Source of the DNA: Actinomycetota bacterium
GTDB taxonomy: Bacteria > Actinomycetota > Thermoleophilia > Gaiellales > Gaiellaceae
Length of the DNA: 37,223 nt
Direction: 5' to 3'
NCBI GenBank assembly: GCA_003134505.1
Contig: PLBK01000030.1
Coordinates: 1-37,223 of the forward strand
This document shows, piece by piece, positions 23,589 through 31,766 of this stretch. The notes beneath the pieces were generated by a model. The model did no database searches. It worked only from the letters and a program-made list of their open reading frames with translations, and was not told the origin of the DNA. The position numbers and the translations under genes were made by a program. Numbering within the stretch: the first letter of the stretch is position 1; every line of letters begins with the position of its first letter.

Positions 23589-24314
23589 ATGCGCCTGAAC
23601 GCCTACCTCTCCCGCGCCGGCGTCGCGTCCCGCCGAAAGGCCGACGAGCTGATCAAGGCCGGCCGGGTGACGGTCAACGGCCGGCCCGGAGAGCTCAACA
23701 CCTTTGTCGCTGCTGCCGACCGGGTCGAGGTCGACGGCCGCCCGGTCGCGAAGCAGCCGCTGGCATATCTCCTCCTACACAAGCCGGTCGGGGTCGTCAC
23801 GACGGCACACGATCCGGGTGGACGCCCCACGGTCGTCGACCTCGTCCCGCGCGACCCGCGGGTCGTCCCGGTCGGGCGCCTCGACGCGGACACGACCGGC
23901 GCGCTGCTGCTCACGAACGACGGCGACCTCGCCCATCGCCTCGCCCATCCCCGCTACGAGGTGGCCAAGGTCTACGTAGCCGACGTGGAGGGGGAGCCTT
24001 CGGACGAGTCCATCCGCAGGCTGTCCGACGGCATCGACCTGGAGGACGGCCGAACCGCCCCGGCGAGAGCACGGCGGATCGGGCCGTCGAGAATCGAGCT
24101 CACGCTCCACGAGGGCCGCAAGCATCAGGTGAAGCGCATGTGCGAGGCAGTCGGCCATCCGGTCCGTCGCCTGCACCGGCGCGCCTATGCGGGCCTGACG
24201 CTCGGCGGGCTCCAGCCCGGGCAGTGGCGCGAGCTCGCCGCCGCCGAGGTCGACGGCCTGCGCGCGGCCGTCGCGCGGACGGCTACTCGTACCAGGTCAG
24301 CGCGGCGAGGATGA
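23589..24314 (+). CDS. RsuA/RluB-family rRNA pseudouridine synthase
   Basis: A 241-residue enzyme that isomerises a uridine in ribosomal RNA. It has an N-terminal S4 RNA-binding domain (MRLNAYLSRAGVASRRKADE; GRVTVNG) and the catalytic domain with LLLHKPVGVVTTAHD, the active-site Asp99 in VGRLDADTTGALLLTNDG, and TLHEGRKHQVKRMCEAVGHPV. RluB (23S) and RsuA (16S) are hard to separate by eye; position next to scpAB is typical of the rluB type. Its last 32 bases overlap the end of the convergent exchanger gene, which adds a basic tail (TATRTRSARRG). Confidence 0.92.
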   Translation: MRLNAYLSRAGVASRRKADELIKAGRVTVNGRPGELNTFVAAADRVEVDGRPVAKQPLAYLLLHKPVGVVTTAHDPGGRPTVVDLVPRDPRVVPVGRLDADTTGALLLTNDGDLAHRLAHPRYEVAKVYVADVEGEPSDESIRRLSDGIDLEDGRTAPARARRIGPSRIELTLHEGRKHQVKRMCEAVGHPVRRLHRRAYAGLTLGGLQPGQWRELAAAEVDGLRAAVARTATRTRSARRG

Positions 24315-25332
24315 CGTAGAAGCCGACGAGCGCCCAGCCCTCGAACGCCGCCGCCTTGCCGTCGCCGGTGATCCCCCAGACGGCGAGCGCCGTCAGTGCC
24401 AGCGCACCGGTCAGCACCGGGTTGACGACGAACGTCAGCCGGTGTGAGAAGAAGAGCGAGAGCAGGACGAGCGTGGGGTAGAGCATCACGGCGATCTGCG
24501 ACACCGAGTTCTTGATCACCGACAGCGCCAGGTCGCTCTTCCCCTTGGCCGCGAGCGTGATCCCGACCGTGTTCTCGACGGCGTTCCCGGCGATGCCGAC
24601 GATCACGAGCCCCGTGAACGCCTTCGAGATGCCGAGCTTCGTCACCGCCGGGTCGAGCTCCGCGATGAACCAGTCGGAGACGAGCGCCGCTCCCACGCCG
24701 GCCGCCGCAAGCAGAGCCAGGGCTGCCGCGAAGGGCACGTGGCCGGACTCGTCGCCGCTCGGCGCAAGCGCACCGGCGTCGCTGCGCAGGTAGCCCGGGA
24801 GCCAGGAGGCGTAGATCGCGAGCAGGACGAGGGCGCCGACGATCGAGATCGCGAGGGCGTGGTGGCTGGCCCGGTCGCCGACGCGGTCGGAGACGCCGAG
24901 GATGACGATCGTGAACACGGCCAGCAGGGTCAGGACAGCCGTGTCGTTCGGCAGCCGTGAGCCGAAGCGCATGATCCCACCCTCGGCGGCCCTCGCTCCG
25001 GCGACGATCGACAGGCCGAGCACGAGCAGCGCGTTCGCGAACAGCGAGCCGAGGATCGAGGTCTGTGCGACCACGGTCTCGCCGGCCGACAGCGCGAACA
25101 GGACGACGAACAGCTCGGGCAGGTTCCCGAGGGTGGACTGCAGCACGCCCGTGACCGCCGGCCCGAAGCGCGCCCCGACCGACTCGGTGCCGACGGCGAT
25201 GATCCAGGCGAGCCCGGCCAGCGCGAGTGCGCAGAGGATGAAGGTCGTGACGTGCTGGGTCGTCGTGTAGCGGAGCACGCCGCTGATCGCCGTCAGCGCG
25301 AATGCGGCGGCGATCAGGATGTTGCGCTTCAT
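24283..25332 (-). CDS. Calcium/proton exchanger (CaCA superfamily, ChaA/VCX type)
   Basis: A 349-residue membrane protein with about eleven hydrophobic spans in two inverted halves. Each half has the alpha-repeat of the cation/Ca2+ exchanger family: GVLQSTLGNLPELFVVLFAL (Asn70, Glu73) and VGIAGNAVENTVGI (Asn250, Glu253), whose acidic residues bind the cation. The group exports Ca2+ or Na+ in exchange for protons. The start at 25332 lies 14 bases after trpS, so the two are likely cotranscribed. Its stop lies inside the convergent pseudouridine synthase gene. Confidence 0.92.
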   Translation of the reverse strand: MKRNILIAAAFALTAISGVLRYTTTQHVTTFILCALALAGLAWIIAVGTESVGARFGPAVTGVLQSTLGNLPELFVVLFALSAGETVVAQTSILGSLFANALLVLGLSIVAGARAAEGGIMRFGSRLPNDTAVLTLLAVFTIVILGVSDRVGDRASHHALAISIVGALVLLAIYASWLPGYLRSDAGALAPSGDESGHVPFAAALALLAAAGVGAALVSDWFIAELDPAVTKLGISKAFTGLVIVGIAGNAVENTVGITLAAKGKSDLALSVIKNSVSQIAVMLYPTLVLLSLFFSHRLTFVVNPVLTGALALTALAVWGITGDGKAAAFEGWALVGFYVILAALTWYE

Positions 25333-25346
25333 GCGGGCCGCGTGCG

Positions 25347-26327
25347 CTAGGGGCGCGCGAAACCCATCCGGTCGTACATCGCCTCGAGTGTCGGTGCCGC
25401 GACCGCGGCTGCCTTCTCGGCCCCGGCGCGGAGCAGTCGCTCGAGCTCTCCCGGATCGGCGGCGAGCTCCTCGTAGCGCAGCCGAACCGGCTCCAGGAAC
25501 GCGATCACCGCCTCGGCGATGTCCGACTTGAACTGGCCGTAGCCCTGTCCGTCGTACCGATCCTCGACCGCCTCGGGCGGCGTGCCCGTGGCGACGGCCA
25601 TGATCTCGACGAGGTTCGTGACGCCCGGCTTGTCGGCGGCGCGATGAACCTCGTGGCCGGAGTCGGTGACGGCGCCCTTGAACTTCCGGCGGATCACGTC
25701 GGGCGGATCGGCGACGAAGACGGTCCCGAGCGGCGTTCCGCCCGTCGTCGACATCTTGTTCTCGGGCTCCTGGAGGTCCATGATCCGCGCGCCGATCTCG
25801 GGATAGCGTCCGTCGGGGATCCGGAACGTCTCGCCGAAGCGCTGGTTGAAGCGTGTCGCGATGTCGCGGGTCAGCTCGAGGTGCTGGCGCTGGTCGTCCC
25901 CGATCGGGACGAGGTCGGTCTGGTAGAGGAGGATGTCGCCGGCCATCAGCACGGGATAGGTGAACAGCCCGGCCGAGACGAACTCCTGCTTGTCGCCCTT
26001 GTCCTTGAACTGCGTCATCCGCCGCAACTCGCCGAAGCTCGTGACCGAGCCGAGCAGCCAGGCCGCCTCCGCGTGCGCGTGGACGTGGCTCTGGACGAAC
26101 GTCGTCGAGCGCGCGGGGTCGAGGCCGCTCGCGAACAGCATCGCCGCCAGGTCGATCGTCGCCGTGCGCAGCTCGGCAGGGTCGTGCTCGACCGTGATCG
26201 AGTGCAGGTCGACGATGCAGAAGAAGCCCTCGCCCAGCTCCTGCGTGGCCACGTACTGCGTGAAACCGCCGATGTAGTTGCCGAGGTGCTTGGCGCCTGT
26301 GGGCTGGATGCCGGAGAAGATGCGCAT
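25347..26327 (-). CDS. trpS: Tryptophan-tRNA ligase
   Basis: A 326-residue class I synthetase that charges tRNA-Trp. It has the ATP-binding signature HLGNY (His14, in the slot of HIGH), DLHSITVEHDP, the tryptophan pocket region (FTYPVLMAGDILLYQTDLVP then GDDQRQHLEL) and KMSTT at residue 191, in the slot of KMSKS. The ATG at 26327 was chosen over an in-frame ATG at 26351 because AAGGAG lies 6 bases upstream and the family begins at MRIFSGIQPTG. It is divergent from the DAHP synthase gene, so tryptophan use and aromatic synthesis start from the same gap. Confidence 0.96.
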   Translation of the reverse strand: MRIFSGIQPTGAKHLGNYIGGFTQYVATQELGEGFFCIVDLHSITVEHDPAELRTATIDLAAMLFASGLDPARSTTFVQSHVHAHAEAAWLLGSVTSFGELRRMTQFKDKGDKQEFVSAGLFTYPVLMAGDILLYQTDLVPIGDDQRQHLELTRDIATRFNQRFGETFRIPDGRYPEIGARIMDLQEPENKMSTTGGTPLGTVFVADPPDVIRRKFKGAVTDSGHEVHRAADKPGVTNLVEIMAVATGTPPEAVEDRYDGQGYGQFKSDIAEAVIAFLEPVRLRYEELAADPGELERLLRAGAEKAAAVAAPTLEAMYDRMGFARP

Positions 26328-26340
26328 GGGTAGCTCCTTA

Positions 26341-26346
26341 AGTATC
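26341..26346 (-). promoter_or_regulatory. Possible -10 box of trpS
   Basis: GATACT on the minus strand, 13 bases before the ATG, leaving just enough leader for the AAGGAG ribosome-binding site (26334-26339). The gap up to 26506 also holds a small hairpin, CGGGAG CCAT CTCCCG at 26454-26469. Confidence 0.35.
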
Positions 26347-26493
26347 CGCATGACAGGGGTCGGAACGCGGACGAAGAGGGCTGTCGGCGCGACGTCAGGC
26401 GCGCACGCTCCCGCCTCGCCCGCGGCGCCATGACCAGCGCTGCTTTGCGAAGACGGGAGCCATCTCCCGGAGTGTAGCCCGGAAATCGGCGTC

Positions 26494-26499
26494 TAGACT
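26494..26499 (+). promoter_or_regulatory. Probable -10 box of the DAHP synthase gene (leaderless)
   Basis: TAGACT, 7 bases before the GTG at 26507. Confidence 0.5.
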
Positions 26500-26506
26500 G
26501 AAGATC

Positions 26507-27898
26507 GTGACGCTTTCGCCTCCCACCTGGTCACCATCCTCCTGGCGGGGCTATCCCGCCCGCCACCAGGCCGACTGGCCCGACGAGGACGCGGCCGAGG
26601 CGGCGCGGTTGCGCCTCCGAGCGCTGCCCCCGCTCGTGTTCGCGGGCGAGGCGCGCCAGCTCCAGTCCGCGCTCGCGGAGGTGGCCACCGGGCGCGCGTT
26701 CCTGCTCCAGGCGGGCGATTGCGCGGAGTCGTTCCACGACTTCTCGGCGATCACGATCCGCGAGAAGCTGAAGATCATGCTGCAGATGTCGGCCGTGATG
26801 ATCTACGGCTCGACGACACCGGTGGTGAAGGTCGGCCGGATCGCCGGACAGTTCGCGAAGGCACGCACGTCGCCGACGGAGACGGTCGACGGCACGGAGC
26901 TGCCGTCCTTCCGCGGCCACATGGTCCACGACGACGTTCCGACCGCCGAGGGGCGCACACCCGATCCGGCGCGGATGATCCAGGCCTATCACCAGGCGGC
27001 TGCGACGCTGAACCTGCTGCGCGCGTTCACGAAGGGCGGCTTCGCCGACCTGAACCGCGTGCACATGTGGAACCAGGAGTTCGTCGCCTCCTCGCCGCAA
27101 GGCCGGCGCTACGAGCGGATCGCAGCCGACATCGAGCGGGCACTCCGGTTCATGGCGGCGATCGGGATCGACCTCGCCGACCTGCAGGCGCTGCACCAGG
27201 TCGACGTCTGGACGAGCCACGAGGGCCTGCTGCTCGACTACGAGGAAGGTCTGACGCGCCGGGACTCGACGACGGGCGACTGGTACGACTGCTCGGCGCA
27301 CATGCTCTGGATCGGAGAGCGCACGCGCCAGCTCGACGGGGCCCATCTCGAGTTCTTCTCCGGCGTCCGCAACCCGATCGGCTGCAAGCTCGGCCCGGCG
27401 GCGTCGGCCGACGAGGTCGTCGAGCTCGCCGAGCGCCTGAATCCCGGCCGCGAGCCGGGTCGGCTGACGCTGATCTCGCGGATGGGTGCCGACCGGGTTC
27501 GCGAGGTGCTGCCGCCGCTGCTGCGCGCCGTCCGTGAGGCCGAGCAGCCGGTCGTCTGGGCCTGCGACCCCATGCACGCCAATGTCTTCAGGACGGAGAG
27601 CGGCATCAAGACGCGGCGCTTCGAGGTGATCATGGACGAGATCGAGGGCTTCTTCTCCGCCTGCCGCGAGGAGGGCGTCTGGCCGGGTGGCGTCCACCTC
27701 GAGTTCACCGGCGACGCGGTCACCGAGTGCCTGGGCGGCTCGGACACGGTGCTCGAGGAGGCGTTGTCCACGAACTACATGTCGCTCTGCGACCCGCGGC
27801 TCAACGCACGCCAGTCGCTCGATCTCGCGTTCCACGTCGCCGAGCTGATGCGCGGCGCCTGGCCGGAGATGGGCGGGCAGAGCCCGGGCGAGATGTGA
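26507..27898 (+). CDS. 3-deoxy-7-phosphoheptulonate synthase, class II
   Basis: A 463-residue plant/actinobacterial-type DAHP synthase that condenses phosphoenolpyruvate and erythrose 4-phosphate, the first step of the shikimate pathway. Diagnostic motifs are AFLLQAGDCAESF (Cys72, metal ligand), VVKVGRIAGQFAKARTSPTE, DLNRVHMWNQEF, VWTSHEGLLLDYE, NPIGCKLGP and VVWACDPMHAN (metal-ligand His), ending with SLCDPRLNARQSLDLAFHVA. Class II enzymes are often inhibited by aromatic amino acids. It heads the aromatic operon: tyrA begins one base after its stop. Confidence 0.96.
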   Translation: MTLSPPTWSPSSWRGYPARHQADWPDEDAAEAARLRLRALPPLVFAGEARQLQSALAEVATGRAFLLQAGDCAESFHDFSAITIREKLKIMLQMSAVMIYGSTTPVVKVGRIAGQFAKARTSPTETVDGTELPSFRGHMVHDDVPTAEGRTPDPARMIQAYHQAAATLNLLRAFTKGGFADLNRVHMWNQEFVASSPQGRRYERIAADIERALRFMAAIGIDLADLQALHQVDVWTSHEGLLLDYEEGLTRRDSTTGDWYDCSAHMLWIGERTRQLDGAHLEFFSGVRNPIGCKLGPAASADEVVELAERLNPGREPGRLTLISRMGADRVREVLPPLLRAVREAEQPVVWACDPMHANVFRTESGIKTRRFEVIMDEIEGFFSACREEGVWPGGVHLEFTGDAVTECLGGSDTVLEEALSTNYMSLCDPRLNARQSLDLAFHVAELMRGAWPEMGGQSPGEM

Positions 27899-27899
27899 C

Positions 27900-28997
27900 G
27901 TGGCCGTCCGGCGCCTCGCCATCCTCGGCACCGGCCTGATCGGCGCCTCCGTCGGCCTGGCCGCCAAGCGAGCCGGGGACACGCACGTGACCGGTTACGA
28001 CCCGGACGGGGAGATGCTGGCGACGGCGGTCGAGCGGGGAGCGGTGGACGAGGCGGCGCCGTCGCTCGAGGCGGCGCTCGCCGGGGCCGAGCTGGCCGTC
28101 GTGGCCGCTCCCGTCGCCCAGCTCACCGCGCAGGTCGCGGCCGCATTGCAGGCGGCGCCGGAGGCGTGCACGGTCACCGACGTCGGCTCGACCAAGGAGT
28201 CGGTGTGCGCGGCGGCGGCGGGCTCGCCCAGGTTCATCGGCGGGCACCCGGTCTGCGGCTCCGAGGCGCGCGGCGCCGAGCACGCGAGCGCCAACCTGTT
28301 CGAGGGCGCGACCTGGTTCCTGGCGCCGCTGCCCGAGACCGACCCGGAGCGCTACCGGCTCGTCCACGGCTTCGTCTCGAGCCTCGGCGCGACGCCCGTC
28401 GCGGTCGATCCGCGGGCGCACGACCGGCTCGTCTCGCTGACCAGCCACCTCCCGCACGCGCTTGCGAACCTGCTCGTCAACCAGGCCGGCGCGACCCGCG
28501 TCGACGGGCACGAGCCCCTCGCCGCGGCCGGCGGCTCGCTCCGCGACATGACCCGGGTCGCGGGCGCGAACCCGCGGATCTGGGTCGACATCTTCCTCGA
28601 CAACGCCGAGGAGCTCCGGGCGGCCCTCGCCGATCATCGCCGCCGCGTCGAGCAGCTCGAGTCGGCGCTCGACGCCGGTGACGCGGGCTTCCTGGCCCGC
28701 TGGATCGCCGAGGCGGCCGGCAACCGCCGGCGCATGCTCGAGCAGGAGTTCACGGAGCCCGGCGAGCTGCAGCGGCTGCGTGTCCACATCCCCGACCGGC
28801 CCGGCGTCCTGGCCGGGATCACGCAGGCGCTCGGGGCCGAACGCATCAACATCGAGGATTTCGAGCTCCGCCACTTCTCGCCCGAGCGCGGCGGTGTCCT
28901 GACGATGCTCGTCACGGGAGAGGGCGAGGCCCGCCGTGCGGGCGACCTGCTCGAGGCCCAGGGCTACGGCGTCGTCATCGCCCCCGTGATGGGCTGA
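27900..28997 (+). CDS. tyrA: Prephenate dehydrogenase with C-terminal ACT domain
   Basis: A 365-residue enzyme that oxidatively decarboxylates prephenate to 4-hydroxyphenylpyruvate on the way to tyrosine. It has the NAD motif ILGTGLIGASVGLAAKRAG (from residue 6), a TDVGSTKESV loop, HPVCGSEARG and the catalytic His in LTSHLPHALANLL. The last ~70 residues are an ACT domain (LRVHIPDRPGVLAGITQALG), which commonly gives allosteric control by tyrosine. Arogenate cannot be excluded as a substrate. The GTG starts two bases after the end of the DAHP synthase gene. Confidence 0.93.
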   Translation: MAVRRLAILGTGLIGASVGLAAKRAGDTHVTGYDPDGEMLATAVERGAVDEAAPSLEAALAGAELAVVAAPVAQLTAQVAAALQAAPEACTVTDVGSTKESVCAAAAGSPRFIGGHPVCGSEARGAEHASANLFEGATWFLAPLPETDPERYRLVHGFVSSLGATPVAVDPRAHDRLVSLTSHLPHALANLLVNQAGATRVDGHEPLAAAGGSLRDMTRVAGANPRIWVDIFLDNAEELRAALADHRRRVEQLESALDAGDAGFLARWIAEAAGNRRRMLEQEFTEPGELQRLRVHIPDRPGVLAGITQALGAERINIEDFELRHFSPERGGVLTMLVTGEGEARRAGDLLEAQGYGVVIAPVMG

Positions 28998-29003
28998 CCG
29001 CTC

Positions 29004-29798
29004 ATGCTGTTCGAGCTCGGCGTCTACAGGCTGTTCCGCAACGACCCGGAGGTCGTGTGGAAGTTCATGCGCCTGTGGCTGCCCGGTGTCATGCGCGTCC
29101 TGGCCCCGAGCGCCGGCTACGGGGTCTCGCGCATGCCGGCGACCGGTGGGGCGGTGCTGGCCGCCAACCACCTGAGCGCGCTCGATCCGCCGGCGATCGG
29201 CGTGTACTCGACGCGGTCGATCCGGTACATGACGAAGACCGAGCTGCTCCAGATCCCGATCGCAGGGGAGTTCATGCGCATGGCCGGCACGTTCGCCGTC
29301 CGGCGCGGGGAGGGCGACCGGGACTCGCTCCGCGTCGCGCGCTGGCTCGTCCGCGAGGGGCACGTCGTCGGCATGTTCATGGAGGGGACGCGCCAGAAGC
29401 TCGGCTATCCCGGCGCCGCCCATACGGGCGCGGCGATGGTGGCGATCCAGGAGGGCGTCCCGGTCGTGCCGGTCGGGATCGAGGCGTTCGGCTGGTCGCT
29501 CCGCAACCCGCGGCCGTTCGCGATCGCGATCGGCGAGCCGATGGACCTGGGCGCCTTCCCTCGCAACGGCAAGGGATACAAGGAAGCTGCGGGGGTCGTC
29601 GAGGCGGAGCTCATCCGTCTCTGGCGGCTAGCTGGCCAGGCCGTCGCGGACGGCTTTCCGGACCGGCTCCGGGACGGCACCGAGCGCGAGCCGCCGCCAG
29701 GCATCCACGGCGTGCACCCGCCACCGGAAGGCCCGCCGTGGCCGACCGACGAGTGGGCCGAGGGCCCGCTCGGGCCGCTGTACAAGGCGATCCTGTGA
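29004..29798 (+). CDS. plsC: 1-acyl-sn-glycerol-3-phosphate acyltransferase family protein
   Basis: A 264-residue membrane-associated acyltransferase that adds the second acyl chain to make phosphatidic acid. It carries the H-x4-D catalytic motif (NHLSALD, His56 and Asp61) and the later substrate-binding motif FMEGTRQ, followed by VPVVPVGIEAF. The C-terminal ~60 residues are Pro-rich (GIHGVHPPPEGPPWP). It lies six bases after tyrA and its TGA overlaps the aroA start, an unexpected but stable place for a lipid gene within an aromatic operon. Actual acyl acceptor is inferred from the family. Confidence 0.88.
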   Translation: MLFELGVYRLFRNDPEVVWKFMRLWLPGVMRVLAPSAGYGVSRMPATGGAVLAANHLSALDPPAIGVYSTRSIRYMTKTELLQIPIAGEFMRMAGTFAVRRGEGDRDSLRVARWLVREGHVVGMFMEGTRQKLGYPGAAHTGAAMVAIQEGVPVVPVGIEAFGWSLRNPRPFAIAIGEPMDLGAFPRNGKGYKEAAGVVEAELIRLWRLAGQAVADGFPDRLRDGTEREPPPGIHGVHPPPEGPPWPTDEWAEGPLGPLYKAIL

Positions 29799-31081
29799 CG
29801 TTCGTGGCGCCCGCCGTCAGCCTGCACGGCGCGGTGGCGGTTCCCGGCGACAAGTCGATCTCGCACCGGGCCGTCCTGATCGGGGCGATCTGCGAGGGCG
29901 AGACGGTCGTCCGCGGCTTCGGCTGGTCCGAGGACACCGCGGCGACCGTGCGCGCAGTGCGCGCGCTCGGGGCCGAGGTCGTGGAGGAAGGGGCGGACGT
30001 CCTCCGGATCAGAGGAGTAGGCCTGCGAGGCCTGCGCGCGTCTGCCGAGCCGATCGACTGCGACAACGCGGGCACGCTCGTTCGCCTGCTCGCGGGCATT
30101 CTGGCCGGGCAGACGTGGCAGCAGTTCGAGCTCCGGGGCGACGAGTCGCTCTCCACTCGACCGATGAGCAGGATCGCCGAGCCGCTCGCGCAGATGGGTG
30201 CGGGCGTGGAGAGCGCCGAAGGACACCTGCCGCTCGGCATCGAGGGCCGCCCGCTGCAGGCGATCACGTACGAGCTTCCCGTCGCCAGCGCGCAGGTGAA
30301 GTCGTGCGTGCTGCTCGCCGGCCTGTACGCGAACGGGCAGACGACCGTGCTGGAACCGGTTCCGACCCGCGACCACACCGAGCGCATGCTCCGCGCCGCC
30401 GGCGTGCGCGTGCGTGTCGCGCCGGGACGGATCACCGTGCAGCCGCCCGAGCGGCTCGAGCTGGGCGAGGTCGAGGTGCCGGGGGACATCTCCTCGGCGG
30501 CGCCGCTCGTGCTCGCGGCCACGCTGCTCCCGGGATCGGACCTGATCCTCTCCGCTGTCGGCGTCAACCCGACCCGGACGGGCTTCCTCGACGTGCTGGA
30601 GCGAATGGGCGCGCGGATCTCGATCTTCAACCGCCGGACCGCGGGAGGGGAGCCGGTCGCCGACCTCAGCGTCGCGCACGCCGAGCTCGTCGCCACCGAG
30701 ATCGTGCCGGAGGAGGTGCCGCGCCTGGTCGACGAGCTGCCGCTCTTCGCGCTGGCGGCGTCGATGGCGCACGGCGACAGCCGCGTCCGCGGCGCGGAGG
30801 AGCTGCGCGCGAAGGAGACCGACCGGATCGCGGCGGTGGCCGAGGGGCTGAAGGGGGTGGGTGCGCACATCGCCGCGACCGGCGACGGGTTCCGGATCCG
30901 TGGCGTGCCGACGCGTCCGCGCGGGGGACGCATGGCGTCGGCGGGCGACCACCGGATCGCCATGCTCGCGGCCGTCTGCGGGCTCGCGTCACGGGACGGG
31001 GTGGAGATCGAGGGCTCCGAGGCGGTCGCTATATCCTTCCCCGGGTTCTTCGACGTGATCGACTCCCTCGCACAACGATGA
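29795..31081 (+). CDS. aroA: 3-phosphoshikimate 1-carboxyvinyltransferase (EPSP synthase)
   Basis: A 428-residue enzyme that joins phosphoenolpyruvate and shikimate 3-phosphate to make EPSP. It has the N-terminal VPGDKSISHRAVLIGAI (Lys20, Ser21, Arg25), DCDNAGTLVRLL (a DNAGT where many have GNAGT), DESLSTRPMSRIAEPL, VASAQVKSCVLLAGLYA and ELRAKETDRIAAVAEGL. The GTG at 29795 overlaps the plsC stop as GTGA; the frame is open further upstream only as a shadow of plsC. The 3' end overlaps cmk as ATGA. The protein is the target family of glyphosate; the class cannot be called by eye. Confidence 0.95.
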   Translation: MTFVAPAVSLHGAVAVPGDKSISHRAVLIGAICEGETVVRGFGWSEDTAATVRAVRALGAEVVEEGADVLRIRGVGLRGLRASAEPIDCDNAGTLVRLLAGILAGQTWQQFELRGDESLSTRPMSRIAEPLAQMGAGVESAEGHLPLGIEGRPLQAITYELPVASAQVKSCVLLAGLYANGQTTVLEPVPTRDHTERMLRAAGVRVRVAPGRITVQPPERLELGEVEVPGDISSAAPLVLAATLLPGSDLILSAVGVNPTRTGFLDVLERMGARISIFNRRTAGGEPVADLSVAHAELVATEIVPEEVPRLVDELPLFALAASMAHGDSRVRGAEELRAKETDRIAAVAEGLKGVGAHIAATGDGFRIRGVPTRPRGGRMASAGDHRIAMLAAVCGLASRDGVEIEGSEAVAISFPGFFDVIDSLAQR

Positions 31082-31716
31082 TCGTCGCCATCGACGGCCC
31101 TGCCGGCGCGGGCAAGAGCACGGTCGCCCGGATGCTGGCCGAACGGCTCGGCTTCCGCTACCTCGACACCGGCGCCATGTACCGCGCGCTGACCTGGCTC
31201 GCGATGCGGGAGGGACTCGACCTGGGCGACGGCCACAGGCTCGGGGTGCTCGCCAGCGAGCATCCGGTCGAGCTCGATCCCTCGGGTCGCGTCTCGATCG
31301 CCGGCGCCGACGTGACGACCTCGATCCGGACCGGCCGGATCGACAAGATGGTCCCTGTCGTGGCGCGCCACCCGCGGGTCCGCGAGGTGATGCGTGAGCG
31401 CCAGCGGCGCCTGGCGGAGCGCGCCGACTCGGTGATGGAGGGACGTGACATCGGCACGGTCGTCGCCCCGGCGGCGGACGTCAAGGTCTATCTCGTCGCT
31501 TCTGCGGACGTCCGGGCCGCCCGCCGGCGCGCAGAGCGACCCGAGGTCGGCGACGCGGCGCTCGAGACCGACCTGCGCCTGCACGAGCGCGACCGGGAGG
31601 ACGCCGATCGAATGACGCCGGCCGGAGACGCGGTCGAGATCGACACGACCGACCTCGAGGTCGAGGACGTGGTCGACCGGATCGAGGCGCTCGTCCGCGC
31701 CCGCCAGGCCGCCTGA
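31078..31716 (+). CDS. cmk: Cytidylate kinase
   Basis: A 212-residue enzyme that phosphorylates CMP and dCMP. The P-loop is GPAGAGKS (7-14), followed by the CMP-binding YLDTGAMYRALT, a MEGRDIGTVVAP segment and the LID region RLHERDREDADRMTPAGDAV. Length is normal. The ATG overlaps the aroA stop codon as ATGA, so aroA and cmk are translationally coupled; aroA-cmk-der order is common among bacteria. Confidence 0.95.
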   Translation: MIVAIDGPAGAGKSTVARMLAERLGFRYLDTGAMYRALTWLAMREGLDLGDGHRLGVLASEHPVELDPSGRVSIAGADVTTSIRTGRIDKMVPVVARHPRVREVMRERQRRLAERADSVMEGRDIGTVVAPAADVKVYLVASADVRAARRRAERPEVGDAALETDLRLHERDREDADRMTPAGDAVEIDTTDLEVEDVVDRIEALVRARQAA

Positions 31717-31720
31717 CCAC

Positions 31721-31743
31721 CCTTGCAACACTCTGTTGCAAGG
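31721..31743 (+). promoter_or_regulatory. Perfect 10-base inverted repeat over the der promoter
   Basis: The arms CCTTGCAACA and TGTTGCAAGG flank a CTC centre. The repeat starts four bases after the cmk stop and ends 11 bases before the CATACT box of der, so it covers the expected -35 region. It could be an operator or a terminator hairpin for cmk; no U tract follows. Confidence 0.5.
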
Positions 31744-31754
31744 CTGCGGGCGGA

Positions 31755-31760
31755 CATACT
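31755..31760 (+). promoter_or_regulatory. Probable -10 box of der (leaderless)
   Basis: CATACT, 6 bases before the ATG at 31767. Confidence 0.45.
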
Positions 31761-31766
31761 GAGCCC

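Noticed and set aside
26421-26430. On the minus strand TGGCGCCGCG, similar to the T-box core TGGNACCGCG, upstream of trpS; the C would even match the G73 discriminator of tRNA-Trp.
   Set aside because: One core base differs, no specifier stem with a UGG loop can be seen, and a better promoter with a short leader lies downstream of it. Chance in GC-rich DNA is more likely.
29611-31731. Long minus-strand open frame opposite aroA and cmk.
   Set aside because: No motif is present and it is fully explained as antisense to two recognised genes.
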